DNA of 64,000 nucleotides from Deltaproteobacteria bacterium (GCA_021824175.1 JAKALP010000017.1:45660-109659); one strand, 5' to 3'; shown: positions 43,489 through 52,448, counted from the stretch's first letter. Numbers and translations: made by a program. Notes: generated by a model from the sequence alone, not told the origin.

Positions 43489-44157
43489 ATGATTATAGCT
43501 GATCGAAAACCCCTTGAGGAGCTTCTGGCCATGGTCCAGCCCTATGACAATGTCATGCTGGTCGGCTGCAAGGGGTGTGTGACCGTGTGTAACGCGGGCG
43601 GCTTGAAGGAGGTGCAGATCCTGGCCTCCACCCTGCGCATCGCCCGTAAAAAAGAGGGGCGCCCCCTGAAGGTGGAAGAGCGCATGCTGGAGCGCCAGTG
43701 CGATCCCGAATATATCGAGCAACTGCGCGACAGCTTCGACCAGTACCAGGCCGTGCTCTCCATGGCGTGCGGCGTCGGGCCCCAATTTCTCTCCGAAGCC
43801 TATCCCGGCCAGAAGTTCTTCCCCACCGTAAACACCCGCTTCATGGGCGGCGCGGTTTCTCACGGCATCTGGGAAGAGCGTTGCGCGGGATGCGGCACCT
43901 GCATCATTCACTACTTTGACGGCATGTGTCCCATCGCGCGCTGCTCCAAGAGTCTGCAGCACGGCCCCTGCGGCGGCAGCGCCAAAGGCAAGTGCGAAAT
44001 CTCCAAAGATGTGGTGTGTATCTGGGACATGATCGTGCGCAAGAAGATGGAACAGGGACGCCTGGATGACCTGCGCCAATATCGGGCCGCCAAGGATTGG
44101 CGCACGGCCCGCGACGGCGGCCCCCGCAGAAGCACAAGAGAGGAGCTGGTAAAATGA
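43489..44157 (+). CDS. metV: MetV, zinc/iron-sulfur partner of methylenetetrahydrofolate reductase
   Basis: This 222-aa protein has CKGCVTVCNAGG near the N-terminus, then CAGCGTCIIHYFDGMCPIARCSKSLQHGPCGGSAKGKCEISKDVVCIWDMIVRKKM, the MetV signature (methylene-THF reductase C-terminal domain). The cysteine set binds clusters or zinc and passes electrons to MetF. TGAGG precedes the ATG. The stop overlaps the metF ATG. Its place after hdrA and mvhD supports an HdrA-MvhD-MetVF complex in the reversible methyl branch of the Wood-Ljungdahl pathway. Confidence 0.9.
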   Translation: MIIADRKPLEELLAMVQPYDNVMLVGCKGCVTVCNAGGLKEVQILASTLRIARKKEGRPLKVEERMLERQCDPEYIEQLRDSFDQYQAVLSMACGVGPQFLSEAYPGQKFFPTVNTRFMGGAVSHGIWEERCAGCGTCIIHYFDGMCPIARCSKSLQHGPCGGSAKGKCEISKDVVCIWDMIVRKKMEQGRLDDLRQYRAAKDWRTARDGGPRRSTREELVK

Positions 44158-45092
44158 GCGATAACGGCTATAAATCCGGAAGCACGCTGGAAAAGGTTCT
44201 CAGGGCCGGCCATTTTGCTTTTACCGGCGAATGCGGGCCTCCCAAAGGCGCCAACGTGGAGCATTTGAAAGAGAAGATGGCGCCCCTGCGCGGCGTGGTG
44301 GACGCCATCAATGTCACCGACAACCAGACCGCCGTGGTGCGCATGTCCAGCGCGGCCGCCAGCACCCTGATGGTCCAGGCCGGCCTGGAGCCCAACTTTC
44401 AGATGGTGTGCCGCGACCGCAACCGCCTGGCCATGCAGAGCGATATCCTGGGCGTTTCCGCCCTGGGTATCCGCAACATGCTATGCCTTTCCGGCGACCA
44501 TCAGCTCTTCGGCAACCACCCCGAAGCAAAAAACGTCTATGACCTGGACAGCATGCAGCTCATCGCCCTGGTGAAGAAGATGCGCGACGAGGGCAAATTC
44601 CTCAACGGTGAAGATATTGATGGGCCGCCCAAACTCTTCATCGGCGCGGCGGCCAATCCTTTTGCCGATCCAGCCGAATTCCGCGTCGTGCGCATGGCCA
44701 CCAAGATCGACGCGGGCGCGGACTTCATCCAGACCCAATGCATTTACAACATGCCCAAATTCCGCGAGTTCATGAAACACGCCGTGGATATGGGCTTGAC
44801 CGAGAAGTGCTATGTCCTGGCCGGCGTAACCCCCATGAAGAGCGCCGGTATGGCCAAATATATGGCCAAATCGGTGCCGGGCATGGATGTGCCCGATGAG
44901 TTGATCAAACGCATCGAAGGAGCCGGCAAAGGCAAGATGGCCGAAGAGGGCATCAAATTCGCCATCGAGCAGATCCAGGAGTTCAAGGAGATGAAGGGCG
45001 TGGCCGGCGTGCACCTCATGGCCATTGAATGGGAGCACAAGGTGCCCGAGATCGCCGAGCGCGCCGGCATGCTGCCCAGACCCAAAGTTTAG
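44154..45092 (+). CDS. metF: 5,10-methylenetetrahydrofolate reductase
   Basis: This is a 312-aa flavoenzyme with the TIM-barrel MetF pattern: FTGECGPPKGANVEHLKEKMAPL, INVTDNQTAVVRMSS, CRDRNRLAMQSDILGVSALGIRNMLCLSGDH and FIGAAANPFADPAEFRVVRMATKIDAGADFIQTQCIYNM. It interconverts methylene-THF and methyl-THF. ATG 44154 overlaps the metV stop and is preferred to an in-frame ATG at 44097. In an anaerobe with MetV and HdrA neighbours it probably runs acetyl-CoA oxidation or synthesis rather than only methionine supply. Confidence 0.94.
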   Translation: MSDNGYKSGSTLEKVLRAGHFAFTGECGPPKGANVEHLKEKMAPLRGVVDAINVTDNQTAVVRMSSAAASTLMVQAGLEPNFQMVCRDRNRLAMQSDILGVSALGIRNMLCLSGDHQLFGNHPEAKNVYDLDSMQLIALVKKMRDEGKFLNGEDIDGPPKLFIGAAANPFADPAEFRVVRMATKIDAGADFIQTQCIYNMPKFREFMKHAVDMGLTEKCYVLAGVTPMKSAGMAKYMAKSVPGMDVPDELIKRIEGAGKGKMAEEGIKFAIEQIQEFKEMKGVAGVHLMAIEWEHKVPEIAERAGMLPRPKV

Positions 45093-45113
45093 AAGTTCCT
45101 ATCCCCTCGATTT

Positions 45114-45225
45114 GCAGGGCGGAGACGCAGAGGCCGCGGAGATTCGCAGAGATTGGAAACAAATAATTCCACTGCCATTATGTCTTCGCTGCGTACCTTT
45201 GCGCACTCTGCGTCTCTGCGTTGAG
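45114..45225. repeat. CTCTGCGT-word inverted repeat
   Basis: The left arm (45114-45150) carries GGAGACGCAGAGGCCGCGGA and CGCAGAG units. The right arm (45189-45225) carries TGCGCACTCTGCGTCTCTGC. The words recur in many environmental bacterial genomes as intergenic repeats. Confidence 0.55.
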
Positions 45226-45250
45226 TAGTATTTTAATTGGAGTTAATGAA

Positions 45251-45281
45251 TAGCATATCGGCCTTGCTGGCCGATATGCTA
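45251..45281. terminator. Perfect hairpin after metF
   Basis: TAGCATATCGGCC (45251-45263) pairs perfectly with GGCCGATATGCTA (45269-45281) around TTGCT, and TTTT follows at 45283. It lies 159 bp after metF and 30 bp before the receiver gene, and probably ends the hdrA operon. Confidence 0.6.
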
Positions 45282-45310
45282 ATTTTCCGCCCCAACAAGG
45301 ACCCCCTCCC

Positions 45311-45700
45311 ATGAGCGAGAAGAAGAAAATTCTGGTGGTGGACGACGAACCGGATCACTGCGCTCTCGTTCAGCGAATATTGGAAAAAGCCGGATTTGAA
45401 GTGGAAGTGGCCTATGATGGGCACGAGTGCCTGCAAAAAGTCCGATCCGTGCCGCCGGACGCCATTGTCCTCGATGTGGTCATGCCCGACATCGACGGCC
45501 ACTCCGTGTGCAAGGCCATTAAAACCGATCACCTGCTGTGCCGCATTCCCATCCTGATTCTGACCGCCGAGACCACGGCCCTCACGGCCACCCGCTTTTC
45601 CAAAGATCACGCCAATTACGCCAATGCCGACGACTACCTGCGCAAACCCGCCTCGGCCGAAGAGATCACCCGTTGCCTGACGGCGTTGTTGAACCGGTAA
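45311..45700 (+). CDS. Single-domain response regulator
   Basis: This 129-aa CheY-like protein has ILVVDDEPDHCALVQ at the start, the phosphoacceptor in AIVLDVVMPDIDG, Thr in LILTAETTAL and Lys in DDYLRKPASAEE. It has no output domain, so it acts by protein-protein contact in a phosphorelay. The nearest kinases are the hybrid kinase at 46476 and the kinase at 14520; pairing cannot be assigned. The ATG follows AAGGACC. It stands alone between the hairpin and the toxin-antitoxin pair. Confidence 0.92.
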   Translation: MSEKKKILVVDDEPDHCALVQRILEKAGFEVEVAYDGHECLQKVRSVPPDAIVLDVVMPDIDGHSVCKAIKTDHLLCRIPILILTAETTALTATRFSKDHANYANADDYLRKPASAEEITRCLTALLNR

Positions 45701-45778
45701 ACCTAAATTCATTTGCCGCCTTCATGAAAAGGGATTATAGTTTCATTAAATAAGACCTGGTTTGTGGAGGTGTTTCAA

Positions 45779-46051
45779 ATGGCCAATTTACAAATCAAAA
45801 ACATCGACGATCAATTTTATCATCAGATCAAAACCATGGCAGAGGCGGAACACCGCTCCATCAGCCAGCAGGTGCTTTACCTGGTCAAGGAGTATCTGGC
45901 TAAACAAAAAGGCCTGCCTAAAATAAAGACGCCGGCCCAAGCATTGTTGGATTTATCCGGTTCATGGGATGATGGCCAGGACGCGGATTCCATTATCGCG
46001 GGGATCAAGCGGCAGCGAAGTAATTCGAAAAAACTCTCCAAGGGAATTTAA
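45779..46051 (+). CDS. FitA/ribbon-helix-helix type antitoxin
   Basis: This 90-aa protein starts MANLQIKNIDDQFYHQIKTMAEAEHRSISQQVLYLVKEYLAKQKG, a ribbon-helix-helix DNA-binding antitoxin of the FitA/VapB type. The C-terminal part (PAQALLDLSGSWDDGQDADSIIAGIKRQR) is the likely toxin-binding arm. GTGGAGG sits 8 nt before the ATG; a GTG inside that site at 45764 would be an alternative but poor start. The toxin gene starts 3 nt after its stop. Autoregulation through operator binding is expected for the family. Confidence 0.8.
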   Translation: MANLQIKNIDDQFYHQIKTMAEAEHRSISQQVLYLVKEYLAKQKGLPKIKTPAQALLDLSGSWDDGQDADSIIAGIKRQRSNSKKLSKGI

Positions 46052-46053
46052 GC

Positions 46054-46461
46054 GTGTATCTGATAGACACCGATATCCTGATCTATAGCCTGAAGGGCCA
46101 CGCGATTGTTAAAGATAACCTTCAAGCCCATTGCCAGGACCCTATTTTCATAAGCGCTGTAACACTCATGGAGTTGTATTATGGCGCCTACAAATCTCAA
46201 AAGGTGGAGAGCAACCTGGCAAAGGTGAAAACTATTGAGAGCGCCATCGAGATCATTCCGGTGAGCCACATTATGGTGGAGATTTTCGGTCTCCTCAAAA
46301 CCAAGCTGGAGGGAGAAGGCGCGCGACTTGATGACTTCGATCTGATCCTTGCCGCCACAGCCCTTTCCCATAATTTAACGCTGGTTACGAACAACGAGAA
46401 GCATTTTGCCCGCATTGATGGTTTGAAGATAGCGAATTGGTCCAAGAAAGCAGAGGCGTGA
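46054..46461 (+). CDS. vapC: VapC-type PIN-domain ribonuclease toxin
   Basis: This 135-aa protein has the PIN fold: MYLIDTDILIYSLKGH with the first metal aspartate, SAVTLMELYYGA with the Glu, and DDFDLILAATALSHNLTLVTNNEKHF with the later aspartates. It should be an RNase whose activity is blocked by the preceding antitoxin. GTG start at 46054, 3 nt after the antitoxin stop. The tandem order antitoxin-toxin is typical of type II systems. No nearby mobility gene is seen. Confidence 0.85.
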   Translation: MYLIDTDILIYSLKGHAIVKDNLQAHCQDPIFISAVTLMELYYGAYKSQKVESNLAKVKTIESAIEIIPVSHIMVEIFGLLKTKLEGEGARLDDFDLILAATALSHNLTLVTNNEKHFARIDGLKIANWSKKAEA

Positions 46462-46475
46462 ATCGGCCATAAGAG

Positions 46476-48830
46476 ATGGATTCAAAACAGACACCTCAAG
46501 ACGCTGTCACACCGGAAAACCTATCCCCTTCACCAGCCCAGGTGGGGCGCTACATTATTAAAGTTCCATTTCTGCGCAATCTCTTATTGGTGTGCTTGGC
46601 GGTAATCTGTGCTTATCCCCTCACCATTTGGTTTTGTCCGACCCCATCTTTAAGCTGGATCGCGGCCCTGTGCGTTGCCGCGACCATGCTGGTGCTGGTG
46701 GTCATTATATTGTTGCAGGCCGGCCGCGCCATGCTGGCCCATCAAGCCATGGACGAAGCCTTACGCCAGGATCGGCATAACCTGGAATTGAGCGTGGATC
46801 AGCGCACCGCGGATTTGATCCAATCCAATAAGGACTTGCAGTTGGAGATCAGCCACCGCAAGCAGGCTGAAAAAGCATTGCAGGACAACCTCAAGTTCAT
46901 GAACACGTTGCTCGACACGATTCCCAATCCAGTGTTTTTCAAGGATGACGAAGGGGTCTTCCTGGGTTGCAACACCGCCTATAACGAAATTGTGGGGCTG
47001 CCCAAGGACGAGATCATCGGCCACCGCCTGATGGAGCTGGAGCGCATCACCTTCCGGGACCGGGCCCAGCGTTATCACGATCAGGATATGGAACTGATTC
47101 AGTCGCCCGGCATCCAGATCCAGGAACAGCAGATCCTCTCGGCCCAGGGCGACCTGCATGATTATATGCTGTTCAAGGCCACTTTCAGAGATGCAGAGGG
47201 CCAGGTGGCCGGCCTGGTGGGCATTATGATGGACATCACGGCCCGCAAGAAATCGGAGCGCGAGCTCAAGGAGAGCCAGAATCTATTTGACGCCTTCATG
47301 CGCCATCTGCCTGGGCCGGCCTTTATCAAAGATCTGCAAGGGCAGTACATCTATATCAATCATGGATTCTCGAAGTTGGCTGGAAAAGAGATTGCCGAAA
47401 TATTGGGCACGAAGGAGGATCAACTTTGGGAGGCGCAAACCACGGCGCAGCTATTGGCCAATGACCAGGTGGTGCTTGACAGCCACGCGGCCACTACCAA
47501 TACCGAAGTGATCCGCCGTCCGGATCAGCCGCCCTGCCATCTCCTTACCACGCGCTTTCCCATCTTTCGTGAACAGGCCCTGACCGCCCTGGGAGGGTTT
47601 GCCATCGATATCACGGAGCAGACCGAAGCTGAGGAGGGCCGGCGCCAACTGGAGCGCCAGTTGGTGCAGGCCCAGAAGATGGAGGCCCTGGGCACCCTGG
47701 CGGGCGGCATTGCCCACGACTTCAACAATATCCTGGCCGGAATCCTGGGCTATACCCAGATCGCCCTGGCCGATGTGCCCAAGGGCAGTGCGTTACAGGA
47801 TTATTTGAAGCGGGTGCTGGAGGCCAGCGAACGGGCCGGCGCCCTGGTCAAGCAGATCCTGACCTTCAGCCGCAAGAGCGATATCGAACCCATACCGGTC
47901 CAGGTGAAACCCATTATCAAAGAGGTGCTCAAGCTGGTGCGCTCCACCCTGCCAGTGACCATCGAGATGGTGCAGCAGATCCAAAGCGATAATCAGGTCA
48001 TGGCCGACCCGGTTCAGATCCATCAGGTGATGATGAACCTGTGCGCCAATGCCGGCTATGCCATGCGCAATACCAAGAGCGGCACCCTGACCGTGCGCCT
48101 GGAAGATGTGACCCTGGAGGAGGATTTTACCCGCCAGTACACCAATTTAAAGCCCGGCCCCTATCTCAGGCTGTCGATCATGGATACGGGCCAGGGCATT
48201 GCGCCCGAACACCTGACGCGCGTCTTCGACCCCTTCTTTACTACCAAGCCCAAGGGAGAAGGCACGGGCATGGGACTTTCGGTGGTGCATGGCATCGTGG
48301 CCAGTTTAAAAGGAGTAGTATTGGTGGAAAGTACTTTGGGCCATGGCGCGCGTTTTGACATCTACCTGCCGGCCTTGCAAGGTCAGGCCGAGTTGCCCAA
48401 GCCCAAGGCTCACGCATTGCCCGTGGGAACCGAGCGCATCCTGTTCGTGGATGATGAGATTTATCATACCGACATGCTCAAACACATGCTCGGCCTGCTG
48501 GGATATAAAGTGAAAACCAGCAACAAACCGGAAGAGGCCCTGGCCCTGCTGTCGCAAGATCCCAAAAGCATTGATTTGATAATCACCGACATGGTGATGC
48601 CGGGCATGACAGGTGATGAGTTCTCCCAGAAGGCTCTTCAAATCCGGCCTGATTTGCCCATCATCATGTGCACTGGTTATAGCGAAAATATCTCCGAAGA
48701 GCGCGCCCTTGCCCTGGGCATCCGCGCTTTTACGCTCAAGCCCATCTCCATGGATGTGCTGGCCAAGCTGATCCGGGAAGTATTGGATAAAAAGACACCG
48801 GGCTCGACGGGTGAAGAGAAGAGTGCTTAG
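46476..48830 (+). CDS. Hybrid sensor histidine kinase with PAS domains
   Basis: This 784-aa protein has two N-terminal membrane segments (about residues 34-85) and a coiled linker. Two PAS domains follow (NTLLDTIPNPVFFKDDEGVFLGCNTAYNEIVG and FDAFMRHLPGPAFIKDLQGQYIYINHGFSKLAG), then a PAC-like part. The His box is TLAGGIAHDFNNILAGILGY, the ATPase DTGQGIAPEHLTRVFDPFFTTKPKGEGTGMGLSVVHG, and the receiver has ERILFVDDEIYHTDML and DLIITDMVMPGMTGDE. Membrane sensor of unknown signal. It starts 15 nt after the toxin stop, and the thioesterase gene follows 19 nt later. Confidence 0.9.
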   Translation: MDSKQTPQDAVTPENLSPSPAQVGRYIIKVPFLRNLLLVCLAVICAYPLTIWFCPTPSLSWIAALCVAATMLVLVVIILLQAGRAMLAHQAMDEALRQDRHNLELSVDQRTADLIQSNKDLQLEISHRKQAEKALQDNLKFMNTLLDTIPNPVFFKDDEGVFLGCNTAYNEIVGLPKDEIIGHRLMELERITFRDRAQRYHDQDMELIQSPGIQIQEQQILSAQGDLHDYMLFKATFRDAEGQVAGLVGIMMDITARKKSERELKESQNLFDAFMRHLPGPAFIKDLQGQYIYINHGFSKLAGKEIAEILGTKEDQLWEAQTTAQLLANDQVVLDSHAATTNTEVIRRPDQPPCHLLTTRFPIFREQALTALGGFAIDITEQTEAEEGRRQLERQLVQAQKMEALGTLAGGIAHDFNNILAGILGYTQIALADVPKGSALQDYLKRVLEASERAGALVKQILTFSRKSDIEPIPVQVKPIIKEVLKLVRSTLPVTIEMVQQIQSDNQVMADPVQIHQVMMNLCANAGYAMRNTKSGTLTVRLEDVTLEEDFTRQYTNLKPGPYLRLSIMDTGQGIAPEHLTRVFDPFFTTKPKGEGTGMGLSVVHGIVASLKGVVLVESTLGHGARFDIYLPALQGQAELPKPKAHALPVGTERILFVDDEIYHTDMLKHMLGLLGYKVKTSNKPEEALALLSQDPKSIDLIITDMVMPGMTGDEFSQKALQIRPDLPIIMCTGYSENISEERALALGIRAFTLKPISMDVLAKLIREVLDKKTPGSTGEEKSA

Positions 48831-48848
48831 CATAAGAGGTAAAGCTAT

Positions 48849-49319
48849 ATGGCGGAAGAAGATAAACCATTCACCGGGCCCCATCAATTTGAGATGCCGG
48901 CCTGGATTGCCTGCGCTCCCTACGAGCGGCTGCTCCACATGGAAATTGTGGAGGCCGCCCAGGGCCGCGCGGTGTTGCGGATGCCTTTTCTCATTGATCT
49001 TGCCCAGGGCGCCGGGCTGATGCACGGCGGGGCCTTGGTGAGCCTGGCGGACACGGCCGTGGTGATGGCCATCAAAAGCATCATCGCGCCCTATTCACAC
49101 TTTGCCACCATCGCGCTGGAAACCAAGTTTTTACTGCCCGTAAAGAAAGGCGTGGTGACCGCCAAAGCCACGGTGAGCCAGGAGGGGGACAGGATGCTCA
49201 AGGGCGCGGCCACCGTCTATGACGAAGACGGCCGGGAAGTTATGGCATTTACTTCCACCTTCAAGATGGCCCGCGACACACGGATAAAAGGTGTAGTATT
49301 CGGGGAGAACAATTCCTGA
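48849..49319 (+). CDS. PaaI-family thioesterase
   Basis: This 156-aa hotdog-fold protein has the family hallmark AQGAGLMHGGALVSLADTAVVMAI with the HGG active-site region, followed by FATIALETKFLLPVKKGVVTAKATV. Members hydrolyse acyl- or aryl-CoA thioesters. AGAGG is 8 nt upstream. It is 2 bp from the convergent CoA ligase gene, and the pair suggests a CoA thioester made and removed in the same pathway, although they are on opposite strands. Confidence 0.85.
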   Translation: MAEEDKPFTGPHQFEMPAWIACAPYERLLHMEIVEAAQGRAVLRMPFLIDLAQGAGLMHGGALVSLADTAVVMAIKSIIAPYSHFATIALETKFLLPVKKGVVTAKATVSQEGDRMLKGAATVYDEDGREVMAFTSTFKMARDTRIKGVVFGENNS

Positions 49320-49320
49320 T

Positions 49321-50844
49321 TCAACCTCGGCCGCCAAACATCTTCTTGGCCTTGACTCGGTCCACGTCGCCGTTGGCCAGGGTGGGCAGCGCTTCCACAA
49401 ATTCGACATACTGCGGTTTTTTATAGCGGGCGATGCGGCTGCCCACAAAGTCGATTAACTCCTGGGCGGTTAACGGCTGGCCGGTTTTGAGCTTGCAGAC
49501 CGCTTTGATGCCTTCACCCCATTTGGGGTCGGGCACGCCGAAGACCACCACGGCCGCCACGGCCGGATGTTCCAGGATTACTTTTTCTACTTCCGCCGGG
49601 TAGACATTTTCTCCACCTGGTTTGATCAGCTCCTTTTCCGCCTTTCGGGCCACGTACCACAGGTAGCCATCGGCGTCGAAGCGGCCCAGATCGCCGGTAT
49701 GGTGCCAGCCGTTGCGAAACGTATGCGCGTTTTCAGCTTCCAAACCCCAATAGCCTTTGAACACCATGGGCCCGCGCACCGCGATTTCACCGGCCTGGCC
49801 CTGGGCCACGGGCTGATCGTCATCATCCATCAGTTGAACTTCCACCAGGGGGATGGGCCGACCGGCTGAACCGGGCCGCTCGCTGAACTTGCTCATGGTG
49901 ACCACCATGGAAGTTTCGGTCTGGCCGAAGAGGGAGTAAAAAGAGCCGCCAGTCAACTTTTGGTAGCGGTCGATGATTTCAGGCCGATCGATGCCCAGAA
50001 CCGCCCGCAAAGAAGTAATATCACCTCCGGATTTTTCTACTTCACCCAGCAATTGCTGCATCATGGGCGCGAATGCAAACAGCAGCGTGACCTTGTGCTT
50101 GGCGATCAAGGCCACGGCCTGGGCTGGGTCAAATTTGGGCATCAGGATGTTCAAGGCCGCGGCATGAAAGCAGCAAAAGGCCATGCCTAACCCGGCGATG
50201 TGAAAGAGGGGCAGGGGATTGAGCAGCACATCGGAGGCGCTGATCCCTACCTGATGCATCAGCTGAACATCGGCGCACAGCAGATTGCCGTGGCTGAGCA
50301 GGGCGCCCCTGGGCCGGCCGGAAACCGCGGCCGTGTGGATGATCACCAGGCCATCGTCCCAGCTCACCCGCTGCGACGGTAATGGGGCTGCACTTACCGG
50401 GTCATGGGACAGCTGCGCAAAGGCGCCGTCCTGAAACTGAAGAGAGAACCATTGAACACTATTTTCAAGTTTGCTTTTCACTGCGGCCATCAAGGCCGGA
50501 TCGTCGTCATCGGCAAATACAAAGCAGGCCTGTACATCCTTGAGGTTATACGCCATCTCGTCGGCCGAAAGGCGCCAATTGATGCCCACCAGGATTCCTC
50601 CCAAGGCCGCGGCGGCCCCATAGAGCACCACATAGGCCAGGCTGTTTTTACCGATCACGCCCAGGCGGTCGCCCTTTTGAAAACCCTTGGCCAGCAATCC
50701 GGCCGCGCAACGATCCACCGCTGTCTTGTAAGCCGCAAAGGTCATGACCTGTTCGGATTCGGCCTCCCGCCAGGCCGGCCGGTCCGGATAGAGCCGGGCG
50801 TTGCGGTTGATGATGTCGTAGAGGGTCAGATTGTATAGGCTCAT
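49321..50844 (-). CDS. AMP-dependent acyl-CoA synthetase
   Basis: This 507-aa adenylate-forming ligase has VIIHTAAVSGRPRGALLSHGNLLCA (divergent P-loop), SLFGQTETSMVVTMS, HTGDLGRFDADGYLWYVARKAEKELIKPGGENVYPAEVEK and C-terminal YKKPQYVEFVEALPTLANGDVDRVKAKKMF. It activates a carboxylic acid to its CoA ester; specificity is unknown. ATG 50844 follows AAGGAAG; the longer frame to 50919 has no such site. It is probably read with the downstream UspA gene only through an intervening repeat. Confidence 0.9.
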   Translation of the reverse strand: MSLYNLTLYDIINRNARLYPDRPAWREAESEQVMTFAAYKTAVDRCAAGLLAKGFQKGDRLGVIGKNSLAYVVLYGAAAALGGILVGINWRLSADEMAYNLKDVQACFVFADDDDPALMAAVKSKLENSVQWFSLQFQDGAFAQLSHDPVSAAPLPSQRVSWDDGLVIIHTAAVSGRPRGALLSHGNLLCADVQLMHQVGISASDVLLNPLPLFHIAGLGMAFCCFHAAALNILMPKFDPAQAVALIAKHKVTLLFAFAPMMQQLLGEVEKSGGDITSLRAVLGIDRPEIIDRYQKLTGGSFYSLFGQTETSMVVTMSKFSERPGSAGRPIPLVEVQLMDDDDQPVAQGQAGEIAVRGPMVFKGYWGLEAENAHTFRNGWHHTGDLGRFDADGYLWYVARKAEKELIKPGGENVYPAEVEKVILEHPAVAAVVVFGVPDPKWGEGIKAVCKLKTGQPLTAQELIDFVGSRIARYKKPQYVEFVEALPTLANGDVDRVKAKKMFGGRG

Positions 50845-50889
50845 GGGTGCTTCCTTATCAAATGGGCTGGTATAGCCTTTGATGAACTC

Positions 50890-50952
50890 ATCCGTGCCAT
50901 CCGCGTAATCCGCGGTCAATTTTTTACCACGGATTACACGGATGGCACGGAT
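50890..50952. repeat. ATCCGTG-word inverted repeat
   Basis: ATCCGTGCCATCCGCGTAAT and CCGCGG (50890-50915) pair with CCACGGATTACACGGATGGC and ACGGAT (50927-50952) with 24 of 26 positions complementary. The loop is 11 nt and AT-rich. It lies between the CoA ligase and the universal stress protein gene. Confidence 0.7.
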
Positions 50953-50975
50953 AGCTCAAATCAACCAATCAACGA

Positions 50976-51371
50976 CTACTTCGTCGTCGTCACCGGGCAC
51001 GGCCCCCGCAAAATGATGTACTGGGCTGTTGAGCCGAGCAGTATTTTGCGGGTGCGCGATTTCTTCTCGATGCCCAAAAAAATATGGTTCACGCTATTGT
51101 CTTCGGCGAAGCGCACAATATCCTCCCCTGGGGAGAGTCCGCGCGCCAGCTGAAGGGTCTCACAGGCCACCCCTGCTTTGGATATGATGGCTTTGGCCTC
51201 GTGGAGTTTCTCTTCCACCTCCTGGATGTCCTGAAGGGTTTCGCCAGAGCCGCCCTCCATGGATGTGACCACATACACCAGGGCGCTTTCCACGCTCTTG
51301 GCCGCCGCCAAGGCCAGATCCAAGGCCCGCCTTGCCGCGGGCGACCCATTATAACCCACTAAAATCTTCAT
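50976..51371 (-). CDS. Universal stress protein (UspA-like)
   Basis: This 131-aa protein starts MKILVGYNGSPAARRALDLALAAAKSV. It has the C-terminal nucleotide-binding motif with IFLGIEKKSRTRKILLGSTAQYIILRGPCPVTTTK, close to the GxxGxxxxxxxxGS pattern of ATP-binding UspA proteins. It probably binds ATP and responds to stress; the partner is unknown. Normal length for the family. Confidence 0.87.
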   Translation of the reverse strand: MKILVGYNGSPAARRALDLALAAAKSVESALVYVVTSMEGGSGETLQDIQEVEEKLHEAKAIISKAGVACETLQLARGLSPGEDIVRFAEDNSVNHIFLGIEKKSRTRKILLGSTAQYIILRGPCPVTTTK

Positions 51372-51490
51372 GGTTCATTTCCTCGAAAAAGTATTCCTAA
51401 AATAATTTTTGCCGAAACCATTGGTAGTAAAATCCAAAACCAAGAGCCACCATGGAAAAATTTTACCAGGTAAAAATCCCACGGCAAAAA

Positions 51491-52312
51491 TTACATCCAC
51501 CGCTTGCGCCGCTTGTAAGACTTTACTTCCTTAAACGACTTGCGCCCGCCGCCCTGGGTGACGCCCATGTAGAATTCCTTGACATCGGGATTGTCTTGGA
51601 GTTTACGCGACGGTCCTTCGAGCACAATTTTGCCGGACTCCATGATGTAGGCATAGGAGGAAACCGCCAGGGCCGTGCGCGCATTTTGCTCCACCACCAG
51701 GATGGTGGTACCGGTATCCTGGTTGATCTTCTGGATATTCTCGAAGATCTCCCGGACCAGCAGGGGCGCCAGTCCCAGTGAAGGCTCATCGAGCATGAGC
51801 ATCTTGGGCGCGGCCATCAAGGCTCTGGCAATGGCGATCATCTGCTGCTCGCCGCCGGAGCAATAGCCAGCCAGGCGGTTGGTAATCTTGGACAAGCGCG
51901 GGAAATAGGCATACATGCGGTCATGGTCTTTGCGGATGTTGGCCGCGCCGTCCGTGCGCGTCACCGACCCGACCCGGATGTTTTCATCCACGGTCAGATG
52001 CTTGAAAATTCTGCGCCCCTCGGGCACCAAAACGGCACCCAGGTTCACCACCTGGGTGCCGAGCACATTGGTGATATCATGGCCGTTAAACTTGATGAAT
52101 CCTTCGCGAATGAATCCGTTTTCCGGTTTAAGCAGCCCGCTGATGGCTCGCAGCGTAGTGGTTTTGCCGGCGCCGTTGGTGCCCAGCAACGCCACGATAT
52201 CTCCCTGGGTCACGCTCAGACTTACCCCGCGCAGCACCTGGATGATGTCGCTGTATACCACTTCAATGTTGTTGACTTCCAGGAGAAGATCTTTTGGGGT
52301 CGCAGCAGTCAT
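51491..52312 (-). CDS. livF: ABC transporter ATP-binding protein, LivF type (second liv system)
   Basis: This 273-aa ATPase has Walker A GTNGAGKTTTL, signature YCSGGEQQMIAIARAL and Walker B MLMLDEPSLGLAPLLV. It starts MTAATPKDLLLEVNNIEVVYSDIIQVLRGVSLSV and carries a longer C-terminal tail (QGGGRKSFKEVKSYKRRKRWM) than usual, which is basic. It belongs to the second transporter with the binding protein at 52489, permeases at 53780 and 55041 and LivG at 58260. Such systems with an acyl-CoA synthetase inside are often assigned to aromatic or other organic acids. Confidence 0.9.
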   Translation of the reverse strand: MTAATPKDLLLEVNNIEVVYSDIIQVLRGVSLSVTQGDIVALLGTNGAGKTTTLRAISGLLKPENGFIREGFIKFNGHDITNVLGTQVVNLGAVLVPEGRRIFKHLTVDENIRVGSVTRTDGAANIRKDHDRMYAYFPRLSKITNRLAGYCSGGEQQMIAIARALMAAPKMLMLDEPSLGLAPLLVREIFENIQKINQDTGTTILVVEQNARTALAVSSYAYIMESGKIVLEGPSRKLQDNPDVKEFYMGVTQGGGRKSFKEVKSYKRRKRWM

Positions 52313-52333
52313 GGTTTAAATACTTTGTTTTTT

Positions 52334-52448
52334 ACGTTGCGCCGTTGCGCCGTTGCGTGAATTCAATATTGCCTGATGAAGCGCTGAGATGGCGTCCAGC
52401 GCTGCTATATTCATTTCGATCTCACGCAACGACGCAACGGCGCAACGC
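52334..52448. repeat. GTTGCGCC octamer inverted repeat
   Basis: The left arm (52334-52360) is ACGTTGCGCCGTTGCGCCGT plus TGCGTGA. The right arm (52422-52448) is TCACGCAACGACGCAACGGC plus GCAACGC. They are complementary with one or two mismatches, and about 60 bp lie between. It fills the gap between livF and the binding-protein gene. Confidence 0.75.
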
